Source: Mortierella sp. BCC40632 (taxonomy: Eukaryota; Mortierellomycota; Mortierellomycetes; Mortierellales; Mortierellaceae). Taken from it: a stretch of DNA of 64,000 bases. Of the stretch, positions 45,318 through 59,226 are shown one piece after another. Where the stretch lies: contig WAEK01000004.1 of the NCBI GenBank assembly GCA_011634665.1, forward strand, positions 2,299,501 through 2,363,500. The letters are read 5' to 3'. Within the stretch, counting starts at the first letter, position 1, and each line of letters begins with the position of its first letter. The notes below the pieces were generated by a model. The model saw only the letters and a program-made list of their open reading frames with translations, was not told where the DNA came from and ran no database searches. Made by a program: the position numbers and the translations under genes.

Positions 45318-48300
45318 TTGGTTAAAGGCTTCCAGTGGGTTTTGGGCAGAAAAAGATCATAGGAAACTTTCGGGGTCCTGTCCAATTACCATGTGCAGGG
45401 ACACCAAGACAATGCAATAGCTGAGATCCCATGAAACGCCGTCTTCTTTGCCACTCAAAATATTCACAATCTGATGGATACTAGTTGCCAGTGGTAAGAG
45501 GTACATGGCCAAGTCTAACATGTTGTATGGTGACCTGACCCGATAATATTTTTTTTTTTTTTTTTTTTTTTAGGCAAGAGGAAAAGATAGCGATTAGTGC
45601 CTTTGTTCACTGTCAACAACATTTTCCTCCTACTTCCTTTGATCTTCACTCTATACACACCCTTGAATAAAATTTACATACCTAAAGTAAGGTGAGCGCT
45701 TTCGGTTCAATCCAAAGAACCCAATCATTTCATCCGCATCCGAGGCCTTGGCCTTCCGGAATCGTAGCATATTCCAAAGACCTTGACCTACCCATCGAAA
45801 ACAAGCAATCAACAATTCCACAAGATCAAGGATCAACATCCCTGCTCCTCCCCCTTCTTTCTCACTCGAGTCTCTCTCTGTCGAAGATTCATCCCCAATC
45901 CTTGAGGTGGGTTTTTGTTTCATGTGGTACCGACTGTCACGCCACTGAAGGAATTCGAGCCATAGAAAAAGACACGAAAGGGCAATAATGGCCACAAACA
46001 CCCCCAGCAGTGAATCAGGATCGTTGTAATACACTTGTAGCAGAGCGGCAATTAGGATCAATGCGTAATAGAGGCATTCGGTCATAAATCGAGTCAACCA
46101 TACTGCAAATGCAAAGGTGTTCCTATAGAAGATATAGTGTATGTAGTTTTTTTTCAGAAGAGGGGGCGGGGGAGAAGTTTCTTTTCTTACTTAACGACTC
46201 TTTGTATCTCCTTCTCTCTCCCATCTTGACATAGGATCATCAAAGAAAAAAAAATGTAGAGAGAAGAAAAAATTACACAGGTCTTACCATTTGTACTGGA
46301 TTAATGCTTCGATCGCTGGGTTGTCCAGAATATCCAGACTATAGTACCTCGGTCGGATATAAACATGACTTACAGGATTCATGTGCATCAGGATCAAATA
46401 ATACAATGCTCGTGGCCAATTCGTAGCCGGTTTAGGTCCCTTTAGACAATACGTCTCCTGCTGTCGAAGTCGCCATTGTTGTGTCCCATTCGAATGTGTC
46501 ACATCCTTAGCTCGAGGGTAAGGAACAAAAGTCCACAACAATCGAAAATAAGTTACAAATACATCTTCTGTAAAATTGTCATTCAAGGGGTCCGTCAACG
46601 CTCCAACAGCCGAGGTCGTCGTCGAAATACTTTCTTCATCTACAAAGTGTAACTGAAGGATCGGATTCCGACACCGATAGAGTTTCCTAGTGTTGGGAAC
46701 CCAAAACCGACGAATCGCTGGTGGGTGTGCAATCTTGTGATGTTGGATCACAGTCGCTCGGTTTAGTGCCTCGACATAGGCAAAGGCTCTCGTGGTTCGG
46801 AGTGCCAGATCTGGGAACCGGGCTACAATATCATCCATGCACTCACACAAATACAAGAGATAACTCATGTCCTTCTCGACCTTGATCTGAGTGATACAGT
46901 AACCGATCAAGAGTTGGAGAATCTCGATCGCATTGGGCTTTGTCCTTGCAAATCCCAATATCACTCTAACAGGATTGATGCCATCCAAGTACCGAGTTTG
47001 AGGGAGCCAACTTTGACTTATGGGAGGTGTATAGAGGAGGTCCCTCAAAAGGTCCTTTACATTCCGTTGGGAATACTGCCACTGTTCGCAAATGGCCGAA
47101 ATTACGGACATGGATTTTCCACCAGTAAAATGATGCGTGTTCATGTGTTTCCGAAGGTAACGTAGTATGGCTCTTTCAACATCCATCTCTGGCTCGTTGT
47201 AGGCGGTGACCAGCCAATCGATGGCACCCAGAAAGTAGGTCATATGTTCAAGGGTAAAGACTCTTTCTGGCCAAAGTCGGAGATCATGACCATCCAAGTT
47301 GATTGATATTATTCTTTCATGCGGACATGTTCGAAAAATGACGTCGGCTCGGGAGTCCTCAAGGGCCCATGAGAGAACCAGCTCGATTTCTTCCTCTGCA
47401 GTCCTTGGAAGTTGCCAGATTGATACATATATTCGAAGCCAGTTGTGGACAGTGACCACGATCTGTGCATGTTCAGGAACGAGATAGAACCGGTTTCCAT
47501 TCAGTTGGAATTGCTTAGTTGGGCCTTCATCGAATTCGGCCTCGACCGTGGCCCATGTGAGGCCCTGCCATCTCTCAGTAGATATCGTAAATGTAACCTC
47601 TTGCAGTGTCAGTGTGATGTCTTTTTCAAGTACAGGCAGCTCCTGAAGGTTGTGTTCACATTCGGAAGAGCACTTTTGTTCCAAGACCTTGTCCGCATGG
47701 ACAATCACGTCTGTAATAAATGAAATGTCCAAGTTGGATCCATGACTCTGTGCTAGGATCGTACTCCCTGGCGTGTTCGGTCGCCATGTCCACGCAGGGA
47801 TAGTGTCCTGGATTAGGATTGATTCTTGAGAAACAACCGTGATCACGCCCTCATTCTCGAGCGTGCTCGCGTCATGTACCCTGTACTCGCCTGTATTCCA
47901 ATCGGACATTGTCAAAATCTTGGAGTCGGTCCCGAAAAACAAAAATGGTTCATCTAGGTCTGAACTGTTCAGATCGAGTTTGCGAAGGAGCTTTCCAGAG
48001 GCTGTCGAACAGATAAATAAATCCATCTCGGTCGACACGGCAATCGAAGATCCATTTGAGGAAAGAAAGTAGCGGAGGATGGTATGGACCGTATCGATGA
48101 CACATTTTCTTTTTCCAGAGTCAAGACTCCAAATTGAAAGCAAAACAGGAGATTCTCTCAGAACAAATATGCCTCCTCTTGCAGTGGACACGAGAGAGCT
48201 GGCTCGTTCGATGACAGGACTGGACAGGACTTGAACCGAATAAAGTAGTTTCCATTGATCCGTAGTACTGTAAACGAGGACATTCATCTTGTCACACGCA

Positions 48301-50543
48301 AGATACCGTTCCGATGCGTCACTCCATCCTTCGGTTGGTATGTTTGTAAACTTGGCAAAGCCTATCAGGGATAAGAGTGCCTTGCAGTCTCGATGACGAG
48401 CAGAGGTATAAAGTCGTCTTTGTTCTGTCTTTGGCCCTTCATTTGCTTCGAGCTGGTCCATGCCAAAGAGTCGAATTCCAGGTCTATCTTTAGTGTCGAG
48501 CGGCATATTGAGTGAGATTTGAGAACCATCCCAAGAAATCGACAGCTCATTTGCGTCAGGGATACCATGCCTTCGCCAATCAACGCAGACGTGGGCCAGT
48601 GAAGTCGACGGTGGAAATGGATAAGTCTCATCGTTGTTGGCGACAGTGTTTTCTAGATCCAGTTCCCAAAGGTCGATGTGCAATTTTTCTTTGTTATACG
48701 ATGCAGTGACCACATGAGATCCTGAGGCAGATATGGCGTATTGTACGATCTTGCATGGGTAGAGCAGTTTGTCTGTATTATCACTGCTGTTCATGGGATC
48801 CCTATCGTGCCAGATATTGATGGATTTCCGAGGGAGTGGAAGAGTGGGGTGGATGCAGTCTGTACAAAAGTGAATACAGAATATGATTTAGTTTTTTCCC
48901 AGGTCTGCGGGATTAGAGTGACCAAGGACCATAGTTGGGCGGCAGACTCACCATAAGAGTCAGCGCTGAACCCTTCTCGGCTTAGTTCGACATAGCATAG
49001 TTTTGCTGCGGTTTGTTCCTCGCCATCAAAGTGCATTTGGAAGTTATCAAATGCACAATTTCCACGAATAAGCACTCGTGTGAACGAAGTGTCTCCTAGA
49101 GAAAGGGGAAGAGAAAGAGAGAGGCGTCAACACCCGTGCCATTTTTCTCGATTTAGCCCAAGGGAAGAGAAAGAAAGGTAAGGATAGGGCCCCAGACTAG
49201 AGAGCGGGGTCCATTCAACAGTACCATTATGCGATGAGAGACTCAGGTTCAGTTTCTAATTGAGGTGCCAAAAGGAGAAAAGAGAAGAATGTCTCCTTGT
49301 TATTAGATTACGAGTATCGTATTTGAAAAACAAACAAACGAACAAACAAACAAACAAACAATCAAGATTTAGCTTACCATGTAAGGAGGTACACCAAAAA
49401 AACTGGCTTGACAAGGATAATCTCTAGTGCCACCCTCCAGCAAGAAGCAAATCACAATATAGTAGCAGCCCCTATCGGATCTGGGTATAGTTGCATGAAC
49501 CTATTCCTTTGAAAAAAGAAAGAAAAGAAAGAAAAGAAAGAAAAGAAAGAAAAGAAAGAAAAAAAGAAAAAGAAGAAGAGAAAAAGAAAGAAAAAGAACA
49601 GAACATGGAATGTCAAGGTCAACGACATCTGTTGATAAAGTAGAAAGAGGAAAGAAACTCCTGGAATGGAAATACAGAAATATCCAACTTACGAGCTCTG
49701 GGTAGCCCTTTCCAATACTAACCGGCACCGAGTATTTTCTATTTTTCACGAATGAAAAATAAATAGAAAAAGAGGAGGGTTAAGAGAGAGAGAAAGAGAA
49801 AGATAGAGGAAGTGATTCGCTTCTTCTTTTTCCCGTTTCCGAATGCCAATCATTTACCCTTTAGATCCTTCATAACTCCCTTCCAGAATATCCTTGATAA
49901 AGAAGAATCGCATCGCTTTTTTTTTTTTTTTTTTTTTTAAAAAAAGAAGAAGAAGAGAGAGTAGAGGTGGATAGATGTTGAAGAACGGTTCATTCACTTT
50001 TTTTTAGATCCCCTGTCAAGACGAAAAAAAAAAAAACTCACGTGGATGACTGGAACGGAGATCTTGTCGCATTTTGGACTCGTATTCAGTCATGGACGCG
50101 AACACAGAAGGTCGCATAGTCCTATTTCCTTCACAACACTCTTCAGCAGGACGTCGACGACGTTGTCGAGGACTTCCTCGATCCGGAAACACAGGCATGC
50201 GAGCACCTGGGAACGAAGAAGTAGGCATCAATCGTGGTCGAATCACCTCCTCTTCCTCCTCCTCTAAAGGCCCCGAGCCCGTCCAAGATCCTCTGGAGGA
50301 GTCCGTCCGTGCTTTGGCTCGTCTCATCCCTAAGGACTTGGAGAAATCTAGGGCATGAATATTCTCCTCGGTTGGACAGGAGCCATCGTGGATCATGCTC
50401 TCTCTACCACTGCTAATATTGCTCTTGGTGTCTAGGGTAGTGACAGGAGCAAGAGTCTCAAGGTTGACGACTGTGTCCTCTGGTCGAAGGGGTCGATGTC
50501 CGCCACCACTGGACGAGCCAGGTGGTACGACCATGTTGGCCAT
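43771..50543 (-). CDS. Beta-propeller (WD40-like) protein fused to a TRP-like cation channel
   Basis: Minus-strand exons: 50543-50042, about 49915-49858, 49738-49693, 49480-49378, 49255-49225, 49095-48952, 48859-46288, 46122-45682, 45534-45390, 45255-45022, 44875-44731, 44570-44460, 44294-43771; about 1,680 residues. Phases close from 49858 to the stop, but the join of the first two exons is out by one frame and unresolved. WD40-like strands (SHVVTASYNKEKLHIDLWEL, GSSIAVSTEMDLFICS) are followed by several membrane helices. The pore loop reads FPTHFFGAVSTAYFMMGGRYDPL. The last helix is followed by SWRQVWLENRLRYVESAENM and a C-terminal coiled coil. The layout fits an ion_trans/TRP-type channel. 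Ion selectivity and gating are unknown. The first exon (MANMVVPPGS...) could belong to another gene. Confidence 0.75.
45271..45313. repeat. (GA)n microsatellite in a channel-gene intron
   Basis: About 21 GA units lie just before the 3' splice side of the intron between 45390 and 45255. On the sense strand it is a (TC)n polypyrimidine tract ending 16 bases before the acceptor. Confidence 0.85.
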
Positions 50544-50910
50544 GGAGGATTAAAATGTGGGGTGCCACAAAAACTCTATACTTTTCTCGAGTCAAAGGAC
50601 GCGTTTGAGGACTTTCCAGACTAGAGATGGGGGTGAATGAATGCTCCCGCAGAATGTGAATGGATGCAGATGAAGATCAGGATGAAAAAAAAAAAAAAAA
50701 AAAAAAAAGTAAAAGAAAAAGAAAAGTAATGGAGCTAATCAGCTTGCCAGCCAAGGGACAGCCAAACAAACCCCCTTACCTATCTGTTCTGTCAACTGCA
50801 CCACCCCCTTCGACTCACCCCAAATACCACCTTACCCACACGAGATGAGCTTTTTACCCCTCCCTTCCCCTTTGGTTGCAGTGGTAATCATCGTAGTGTG
50901 TGAATGTGTG

Positions 50911-50949
<39 letters not shown>

Positions 50950-50955
50950 TACATT
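50544..50955. other. Intergenic gap between the ankyrin and channel genes
   Basis: Both genes are on the minus strand. The gap has an A run at 50683-50708 and a T run at 50913-50942, next to the ankyrin-gene stop. No gene was seen. Confidence 0.5.
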
Positions 50956-53368
50956 CTACTTGTCCTGGGCAAAGATACTCTTCAAGAACCCTCGCATCTT
51001 CTTCTTCTTCTTCTCGCTCGACGTGCTCGACACGCTGCTACTATTCTTGGTACTGATGCTACTGGCGCTACTAGTGCTGCTCAGGCTCGTCGAGCTCGTC
51101 GAAGGCAAAAGAGTCATTGTGCTCGAGTTGCTCATGTTCTGACTATGGCCTCCAGTTGGACCATGGCTCCCACTCTTTGTTGCCATGTCCTGCTTGGAGG
51201 TCGACGACATGGAGAGTGGTGATGATTTGAGCAGCGACAACGAAGATGACGATCCCATTCCTGATGCCGTCGTTGTTGTCGTTGTTGCCGTCGAACCAAT
51301 GGCTCCAGGCCGTGAATGTCCATTCAAGCTACCGACACTGGTGGCAGTACTGCTACTGCTATTCCGACTGTGGAAGCCCTTGCTGCTACCATGACCATTA
51401 GCACCATGGCCATGGCCTCCATTGGTGTTTTGGTAAATATCAGATAGAGTTGAACTTGAACTCGAAGTGGATCCTGTCGAATTCTGCGTGGCCTGTGCGA
51501 GTCGTGATGAGACTTGTTCCAATGGACCATGTGCATGCATAGTGCTCGTCATGAACAGAGATGACTTCATGGTGTTGGATGTCAACTGTTCGAGACTTCC
51601 GCGTCTTGAAGAAGCTGCCGAACGACTCTCCGCGGCTCCTGCAGCAGCAGCAGACACATGACTAGGCAAGTGATGAACCAATCCTCCCTGGCCATTCTTG
51701 GCTTTGGCTGCACCTAATATACGAAAGGATTACCCAAACAAAACCTTGGTTAGGCCATACTCGCCTTTGGTACTATTTTCCCCCAGAGTTTCTCATCTCC
51801 TCCTACTATTACTGCTACTAAAAAAGGAAAGAAGAAAACTTACTCATATGCTCCGCAATCTTTTCAGGCGATAGTCCTCGTCGTCGTCCTGTCTCTTCTG
51901 GAGTCTCTCCTGCCTCATTCTTGGCCGCGACATCTGCACCATAGGCAACCAACAGAGATGAGATCTGACCATGATCCTGACTAACTGACTCATGTAGCGG
52001 TGTCCATTGTCTCTCGCCACGGCTGTTCACGTCTCCTCCCAACTGCAATAACACCAAGACCATCTCGACATGTCCTCGACGTGCTGCGAGGTGCAGAGGG
52101 GTGCATCCATGCGGATCGTATTGCGACACAGGTGATCCCGACTTCAGCAAAGACAACGTCAGCATCACGTCATTCTGCAGCAACAATCCAAAAGATGAGT
52201 TGGCGAGCGAGTTGGGTCCAAGTCGTTGAAGAATCGTCCTTGCACAATCAAGGTTGCCAGCTGCGATCGCCATTTCAACCGGGAGGATAAATTTCCCTTT
52301 CCAATACTCTTGCATCTCGGGCGAGAATCTCTTTTTGCTTGGATGATGGGTTGTTGGGGTTCCTGCCGCTGCCGCTGCCTGAACGCGGGCTGCCTTGCGA
52401 GCTTTGATTTCCTCATGACTGAGCCATTGGCGGCCACTTTCATGTCTTCTTGCCGCAATATAAAATTCAATAGGACTTTCTCCTGGTGCCACTAATGGGT
52501 CAACAGGTTTGCGTCGACGGGATAGGACTCCCATCCCCTTCAATTTGCTAGCCCACAGATATTGTTGCAATGTGATCCCAAGACACGGATCCGCTCCGTG
52601 CTCCAATAGGGTCGTCACAATGCTATTAGGGCTGGTCGGTGTGTATCCTTGAATCTTGAACTGTACGTTGGTCGATTGATTGAATGTGGAAGGCAATTGG
52701 TTGATAAGTGTCTGAGAGGCCAAATCAAGATGCACCTTCTCGCCCCGGGAAAGCATACTCGCTAGCTTGGCTGGCGGTAGCGTCGGTGGTGGACAAGTTG
52801 CATTTGTACATTCGTTCAGAGTCGTTGCTAGCAATAGTGGAGTCAATCCACACCATGATTGGTTCAAGTTGGCGTTCTAGCAGGAGAGAGGGAAAGGAAA
52901 GGAGAAAGAGGATGAGAAAGAGAAAGAGAAAAAAAGAAAAAAGAAAAAAGAAAAAGAGAAGCGTCTTTTGTCTTTGTAATAGGATCTTTCCCAAATGAGG
53001 CGAATGTGTTGACTCTCTGACTTGTTACCTTGATCATTGCCTTGACGAGATTACTCATGCCTAGCCCGACCGCGACAATAAAATAACTAGGGTATTCAAA
53101 CGGTCCTGTCCTTCCAGGCTTAGTTCTATATTCGTCTCGCGAGCTTCCAATGATGGGATAGTTGACGTCTATTGGGAATCCACGATCGACGAGTTCTACG
53201 GCGACCTGTTCCATCCGATAGATCATTGACAGGAGCATGCATCTGTTTAGGTCCGAGTACGCCTTTTTCTTTTTCTTTTTGAGTGCATTGGATGGCAGGA
53301 GACTGATGTACTGTAAAGCTAATTCTGGTCTCTTGTCGCGAATGGCCATCTCGATATTGTGCAGGATC

Positions 53369-53404
<36 letters not shown>

Positions 53405-55317
53405 GGAATAGATGCAAAGCCGATCAAAAAAATGGTGTTAGTATCGAATGGATAAACGATCTCGCAGCTCTACTGTCCTCAGTACCACAGTTACGGCTCA
53501 GATGAAAAGAGTGAGAGAAAGGCGGAAAGAACGAGATCGGTACCTGGTCTGGTCCTCTTCTTGAGTTTCTTTGAGCGTAGAAATGCAGGAATCCGCTGGG
53601 CCATGAACCCACCACCGCTAGCCTTTTTGGCATAGTCCTTGTTGAGTGACTTGCGATCTGGTTTTAAGATGTCCTTGTCTGGGGAGGAAGGAGAAGAGAG
53701 AAAAAGGTACAAAAGAAGAAAGAGAGAAAGAATGAGAAAGAGAGAAAGAGAGATCCAAAGTCAGTCAATAATGCATACTAATTTAAGTGAGCTCGATTCT
53801 AAGAATTCTTCCCATACAACCTTCCCCCCACCTCTCTCTCTTCCCCGCGCCCTCCACTCCCAGTCCAGTCGGAGGGAGGTGACACAACCCTTTTGGCTGG
53901 GGATTCGGGTGCCTGATGTCTACTTTTACCAGTGGACCCTTATTGCATTTCTTTTTCTTTCTTTCCTCCTTTCTTTCATCTTACCAGGCTTGCCCTTGAG
54001 CTGCTCCTTGGTCAGTTTCTTGACCACTCCTTCTTTCCGCAGTCGGTTGTCCATTCGGTGCAGCACCGTCAACAGTCGGCGCTGTCGTCGAGGGTAGATA
54101 TCGTTCAGACGGAATTCTGCCAGGGTCAGACTGAAGGGTGTGCTTGTCATATCCGGAGTCTGTTGTGATGACCCAAAGAGACCAGCCAGCCCAGGTGCTT
54201 TGCCTGTTCCATCACTACCGGGTGGGAGTGATCCCTTCCGGGCAAAGTTGGTCGGCAGCGTGATCGAGGACGCTGCAGAGTCGAAGAGCGAGGTCACCGA
54301 GTGACGGTTGATCGTCTTGTGCTTGGATGACTTGAGAGTCTTTCCTTGTTCAGGTACCGCACTTCCACTGCTGTTGCTGTTGCTGCTACTGCTGTTGCTG
54401 CTGCTCGTCTTTGACTTTGACGAAGAAGAAGAGGAAGCTGACAAGGGTGAGGCGCTGGGCGAGGACCGAGCGCTACTTGATCCAGAGCTTCCGTTCAAGG
54501 ATCGTCCACTGCCAGGCGAACTGGAGGCCGAGACTGGGTTCCGAGGCGAGAGCTTTGGTGAAGAAGAGGGCGAAGCCATGGGTGAGGCAAGGGGTGAGGC
54601 CGAGGGTGAGGTCATGGGAGAAGTCAAGGGCGAATGGGTCGGTGCCAGGCTTCCCAAAGTCTGACCAGGAACTAGTCCAGGTTTCTTTTGCTGTTGCTCC
54701 TGCGTAGACGGTTCCTTAGGCGTGGTAGAGTCTCCGTCGAGCGACAATGCAGGGACGCCGCTGCTGCTTCCACCGGTGCTGCCTCCTGCAGAGTCCTCGG
54801 TGACGACAGCAATGGGTGGTAGACCGGGAGAGGTGGGCGGACTATTGGCGGGAGAGATAATAAGACTATGGTCCGCATGGAGATTAGGGGTCGACAACGA
54901 TCGCTGGCCGACCTGTCCCGACGCCAGATATGGACCAAAGTGGGGCTCCCTGACTTCCGAGGTTTCTGCAGTGGATGCAGCTGGGTTTGCAGTTGGGTCG
55001 GAATCGCTGCCGCTACTGCCGTCTTCGTCGTCCATGTCATTGTCTATGTCGATGACATCTCGACGACCGTTGGCAAGGGTGATGAATGTCGATGGAATGA
55101 CAGGTCTGTGGTTATTGTCATCCAGACTGACTGATTGGGCAGATTGAATGCTGACAGGTGGTTCGCTGTCGCTAGTGGGGGGCAAGGCATTAGTGGGGGT
55201 GGTACCGATAGTTTCGGCGAGGGGCTTGTTGTCTATTGAGCGGCTAGTGGCCGGGGTATGCTGGGGTAAGGGGCCTGGGGCAGAGGCAGCCGGGGCCGTG
55301 GCCTTGGGGGCGGACAT
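50956..55317 (-). CDS. Large ankyrin-repeat protein, function unknown
   Basis: Exons 55317-53985, 53678-53544, 53369-53029, 52876-51844 and 51713-50956 give 1,199 residues with all phases closing. The first ~400 residues are Ser/Pro-rich low complexity. A conserved-looking basic stretch (LNDIYPRRQRRLLTVLHRMDNRLRKEGVV...) leads into ankyrin repeats: LTPLLLATTLNE, LEHGADPCLG, PHGCTPLHLAARRGHVEMVLVLLQLGGDVNSRG, QWTPLHESVSQDHGQISSLLVAYGADVAAKN. A Ser/Thr/Gly tail ends MRGFLKSIFAQDK. The start MSAPKATAP at 55317 is preferred; the frame stays open upstream through a low-complexity GAAA tract. Partner and role are unknown. Confidence 0.8.
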
Positions 55318-56935
55318 TTGTCCGTGGGCACAAGATGCAACGGATGCTCCGGGGGTGGATGAGACCGTGGGCGATCGGAAGAAGGAGAGTGGATGGATGG
55401 GGGTTGCGGAGATGCGGAGGAAAAGAAAGATGGATGAGTGGCGACAGAGAGAAAGAGAAAGAGAAAGAGAAAGAGATGAGGGAGAGAGAAAGAGAGAGGA
55501 AGAGAGAGGAAGAGAGAGCAGAAAGAGAAATAGAAAGAGAGCAGAGAGGAAAGAGAATGAAAGGAGAGGGAAGGAAAGAAAGAAAGAGAGAGAAAGAAAG
55601 AAAGAAAGAAAGGAAGAAAGAGAAAGCGAGAGAGCAAGAGAAAGAGAAAGAGAAAGAGAAAGAGAAAGAGAGAAAGAAAGAGAGAGAGCCAAAAAGGCCA
55701 AAAGGAAAAGAGAAAAAGTGAATGCGATGAGTGACGGGGAAGGAAAATGAAAATGACCCAACTTAATGAATGGTCCAATAAGTGAAATGGCTCATCTTTT
55801 GTGAGAGAGTGAGAGAGAACACTCACATTCACTCACTCTCTCACTCTCTCACACTCTCACTCCTCTCACCATGGCTTGGCTCATGACCCTGACTAGCCTA
55901 GCTTCATCTATGCCCTGCAGAGTACATCCTCGAACAAAGGGTCATCAGTCCATCTCGCTCTTCTCCAGCCATCCCATCATTCTCACCATCCTCTCACCCT
56001 TCCCTTCCGCGCTGTCGGGGTAAACTCAATCAGCAATAAGGACAATTTGTGTGTTTATTTCGCGCAGTAGACGACCTTTCGTCTGTTCCCCTCACTTTTC
56101 TCCAAAAAAGCCCTATCCTTCTTCTTTCTCTTCTTCTTCTTCTTCTTCTTCCTCTTCCCTCTTCCTCCTCCTCCTTTTCGGTCCGTGGTCCGTCGCTCTC
56201 GTCTACCGCCCTTCCCCCCTTCCCCGCTTTCTCTGTCCATCGAGACCGGGCCTCTGCACGATCCACTTTTGGAGGAAGAAGCAGGCTAAAAAGGGGCCTT
56301 GGAGATGAGAGAAAGAGAGACACACACACCAGTCACTTTTGCGGTGGAGAAGATGAAAAGAGAGAGGGAGAGATAGAAGACAGATAAAAGAAAAGTAATG
56401 TACATCCACAACTAACGATCTGTCACTCTTTTCGTTCTGGATGGAGATACCCAAACAATATTCACCACGAAAAATAAAAATTCAAACACAAGGCCCTTCT
56501 TTTCTTGCTAGACAGACGGTCCCTGTTGGACAGACGTAGCGAGATGTTGTATTTGTACAATGGTTCGAGAGCCAGAAAGGCAATGGACGGCGACTGGTTC
56601 GCCATGTTCCACGGTCCTCTCAAAGGGAAAGAGAGAGAGAGAGAGGGAAGAGAGAAAGAGAAGAAAGAGAAGGGACCCCGATCACTATGCCCTTCTGCCC
56701 TTGATGCACCGGGGGAACGATCTATCAATCATCATCGCCCTGTCTTTGTCGTTTTGATCTGTCCTCTGTGGCTCTTCTGCAACCCTGTTCTGTTTCGATT
56801 TGTGGTCACTGCTTTCACACACTCTCTTCTTCTCTCTTCTTTCTCTTCTCTCTATCCTCCCATGTGGCAAAATATAAATATCTTCTCTCTCTCTCTCTTT
56901 CTCTGGACCGTTGGTTCTCTTTGATGCAATTGGAA

Positions 56936-56966
<31 letters not shown>

Positions 56967-57762
56967 CCATTTTTTTTTCCCGCTGATATTTTTCGCCGTT
57001 CTTGGGGGGTTGGGGGTGGAATAGACTGCACAGCAACTTGTTGCACCAATCCCCCTACACTCTTTCCTCTTCTTCCCTGAGCCATTGGCATGTAGGCAAT
57101 ATGACGCACAGACAAAAGGACCGGGCCTTGACAAAGAATTTCTGTCTAAACCATCCCAGTCTTCACCGCCTCCCACGCCCAGGTTCTTGTTTCAAAGGTA
57201 CACTAGCGCAATTATCCGTCTCCAACCGCATCCAAATCATCCGTGTCTCCAATTATGGCCTCCTTTCGAAAAAAGTAACTCGCGTATCAATGAGAATTGA
57301 CCTACCCTTTTTTTTTATCCAGACAAAGAGGAGACAAAGAGAAACCTCAAAACGGTCACTTACGAGTGCTTGTCATTGACCTTCTTCCCAATAGGATTCG
57401 AGCCCCTGTGTTCTGGCGTTTCGAGATGCCATTTGGGCAACAATATAAACATATATAAATCTTTATATGGCATAAAATAGGATAACCTGCAAGCGCGTTA
57501 AGTCTTGTGGGGGAAGGGGGGCTGTCTACGACCTTGACTTGTCAGATGTCACCACGCGCCAATGAAGGAGAGCACGTTCAAGAGGAAGGACTCGTAGAGG
57601 GGGACAGACCGGATCAACGCTGGAACGAAAAGCCAAGCCTCCTCTCGGTCACTAGCAGCCAAGAGTCCATCTCTTGTGCCTGAGAGTCTAGAGCAATAGA
57701 ACCTTGGTCATGCACTCGAAGTGGTGGTGCAGCCCTATTCCTCGGGATCCTTTTTTTTGCAT

Positions 57763-57804
<42 letters not shown>

Positions 57805-58512
57805 TTCCCTTACCTCGCTCTCTTTTCTTCCCCTCGAGGCTCCCCCCTTCCCTTTCCTTTCATTCCACTTCCCCTTGAAGTCCTTTTGAACAAGCTCGAC
57901 GTGCTCGTGGCAGCAAAGTCGCCCTTTTTTTTTTTTTTTTTTTTCTTCCTTGTTCCATTTTTTCTCATGAGCTCTGCCTTTGCTGTTTCCCAGTGAACCT
58001 TGAAGGACAACAAGAATGACTTGGTGAACCCCATATTTTTTTTTTTTTTTTTATTCTCTCGCGTATCAAAAGTGTGCACTGGAGGAAGAGGAAGAGGAGA
58101 GGATGGTCCCACCATGGGCGAATGAACCACCCTAAGCCACGCAGTCCGACTTTATCCCCTGGGGTTTGCATGCCACGAGCTCATTGCCTCTTCCTTGCTC
58201 TCACCTCTTTCCTTCTTCCCGTTTCCCAAGCTCGAATCGACATCTCTGCCTTCCCTCCCCCCAGAAGCAAGAAAAGAAGAAGAAAAAGACCTTTGCCTTC
58301 TCTATTGTTCAAGTCATTCCACAGCATCCCTTTTGCAACCCTCCAGCATTTGACACCATCAGCACAATTGTCTTTTTTCTTTCTTTCTTTCTTCTTGCTC
58401 TCTTGTTCTCATCGCCCCATCCATATTCGGCTTTCTTCTCTTTTCTTTCTTTCTTACTTTTTTCCACTCGAAGTAAAGTCTTCAGGCACACAGCAATACT
58501 CTTCGACACTCA

Positions 58513-58545
<33 letters not shown>
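55318..58545. other. Divergent intergenic region, no gene confirmed
   Basis: A GAAA/GAGA tract covers 55440-55690, CTCACT repeats 55808-55866, a GA tract 56630-56650, and T/A runs 56938-56966, 57764-57801, 57925-57944, 58037-58052 and 58514-58545. A minus-strand stretch near 57440-57375 (WHLETPEHRGSNPIGKKVNDKHS, then GTAAGT) could be a small exon but could not be placed. The last A run touches the Arp10 start codon. Confidence 0.4.
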
Positions 58546-58548
<3 letters not shown>

Positions 58549-59188
58549 TCACTGCCACTCTCCAAAATCCGTGACCTGTCATTCAAGACGAGTATCTATG
58601 GCATCGAAGAGCGCATCGTCCTCGACATTGGTTCATGTTATCTCAAATGTGGCTTCAGTGGAGAGGCTCGCCCACGCGAGTTCATCTCGATGTTTTTGCC
58701 CGACGAAGTACTGGACGACTATCTGGGCTTAAACCGACAGACGATCAATAGCCAGCTGGGACATCTCGGACACGAATGCAACGAGATTTGCAATGAGAGG
58801 ACAAATGACTCTTGTCGAAGGGAGAGCCCGTATGAGGTAAGTTCTCACCTCTGGATGCAGAGATGAGATGAGACCTCGGCTGATGGGATAATGTTGGGTC
58901 CCCATCCTCCCAAAGGTGATGGGGGATGAGGATGGAGAGAAAGGGAGAGAGAGAGAGAAAGTATGGGAAGAGGTAGAACGGCTGAGAGAGTTTAAGCAGG
59001 AGTGCGAGAGAAGAGGGGGGGTAAGACGACCATGAGGTAGAGGTAGAGGTAGAGGTAGAGGAGGAAGAGGAGAAGAGGAAGAGGGGGTGCATCCTGTTTC
59101 ACGCACATGAAGGACAGACCTATCAAGCATATGACACCATGGACCACATTTCCACCCATTCTTACCGCCTGTCGGCTCTTTCCCTTTC

Positions 59189-59226
<38 letters not shown>

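Noticed and set aside
53926..55761. Ankyrin gene starting upstream of 55317
   Set aside because: The upstream extension is an open read of a GAAA simple repeat (Phe/Leu/Ser run), not protein-like. The ATG at 55317 opens the plausible sequence.
57370..57445. Small minus-strand exon candidate ending in GTAAGT
   Set aside because: A short conserved-looking peptide and a donor are visible, but no start, partner exon or family could be established.
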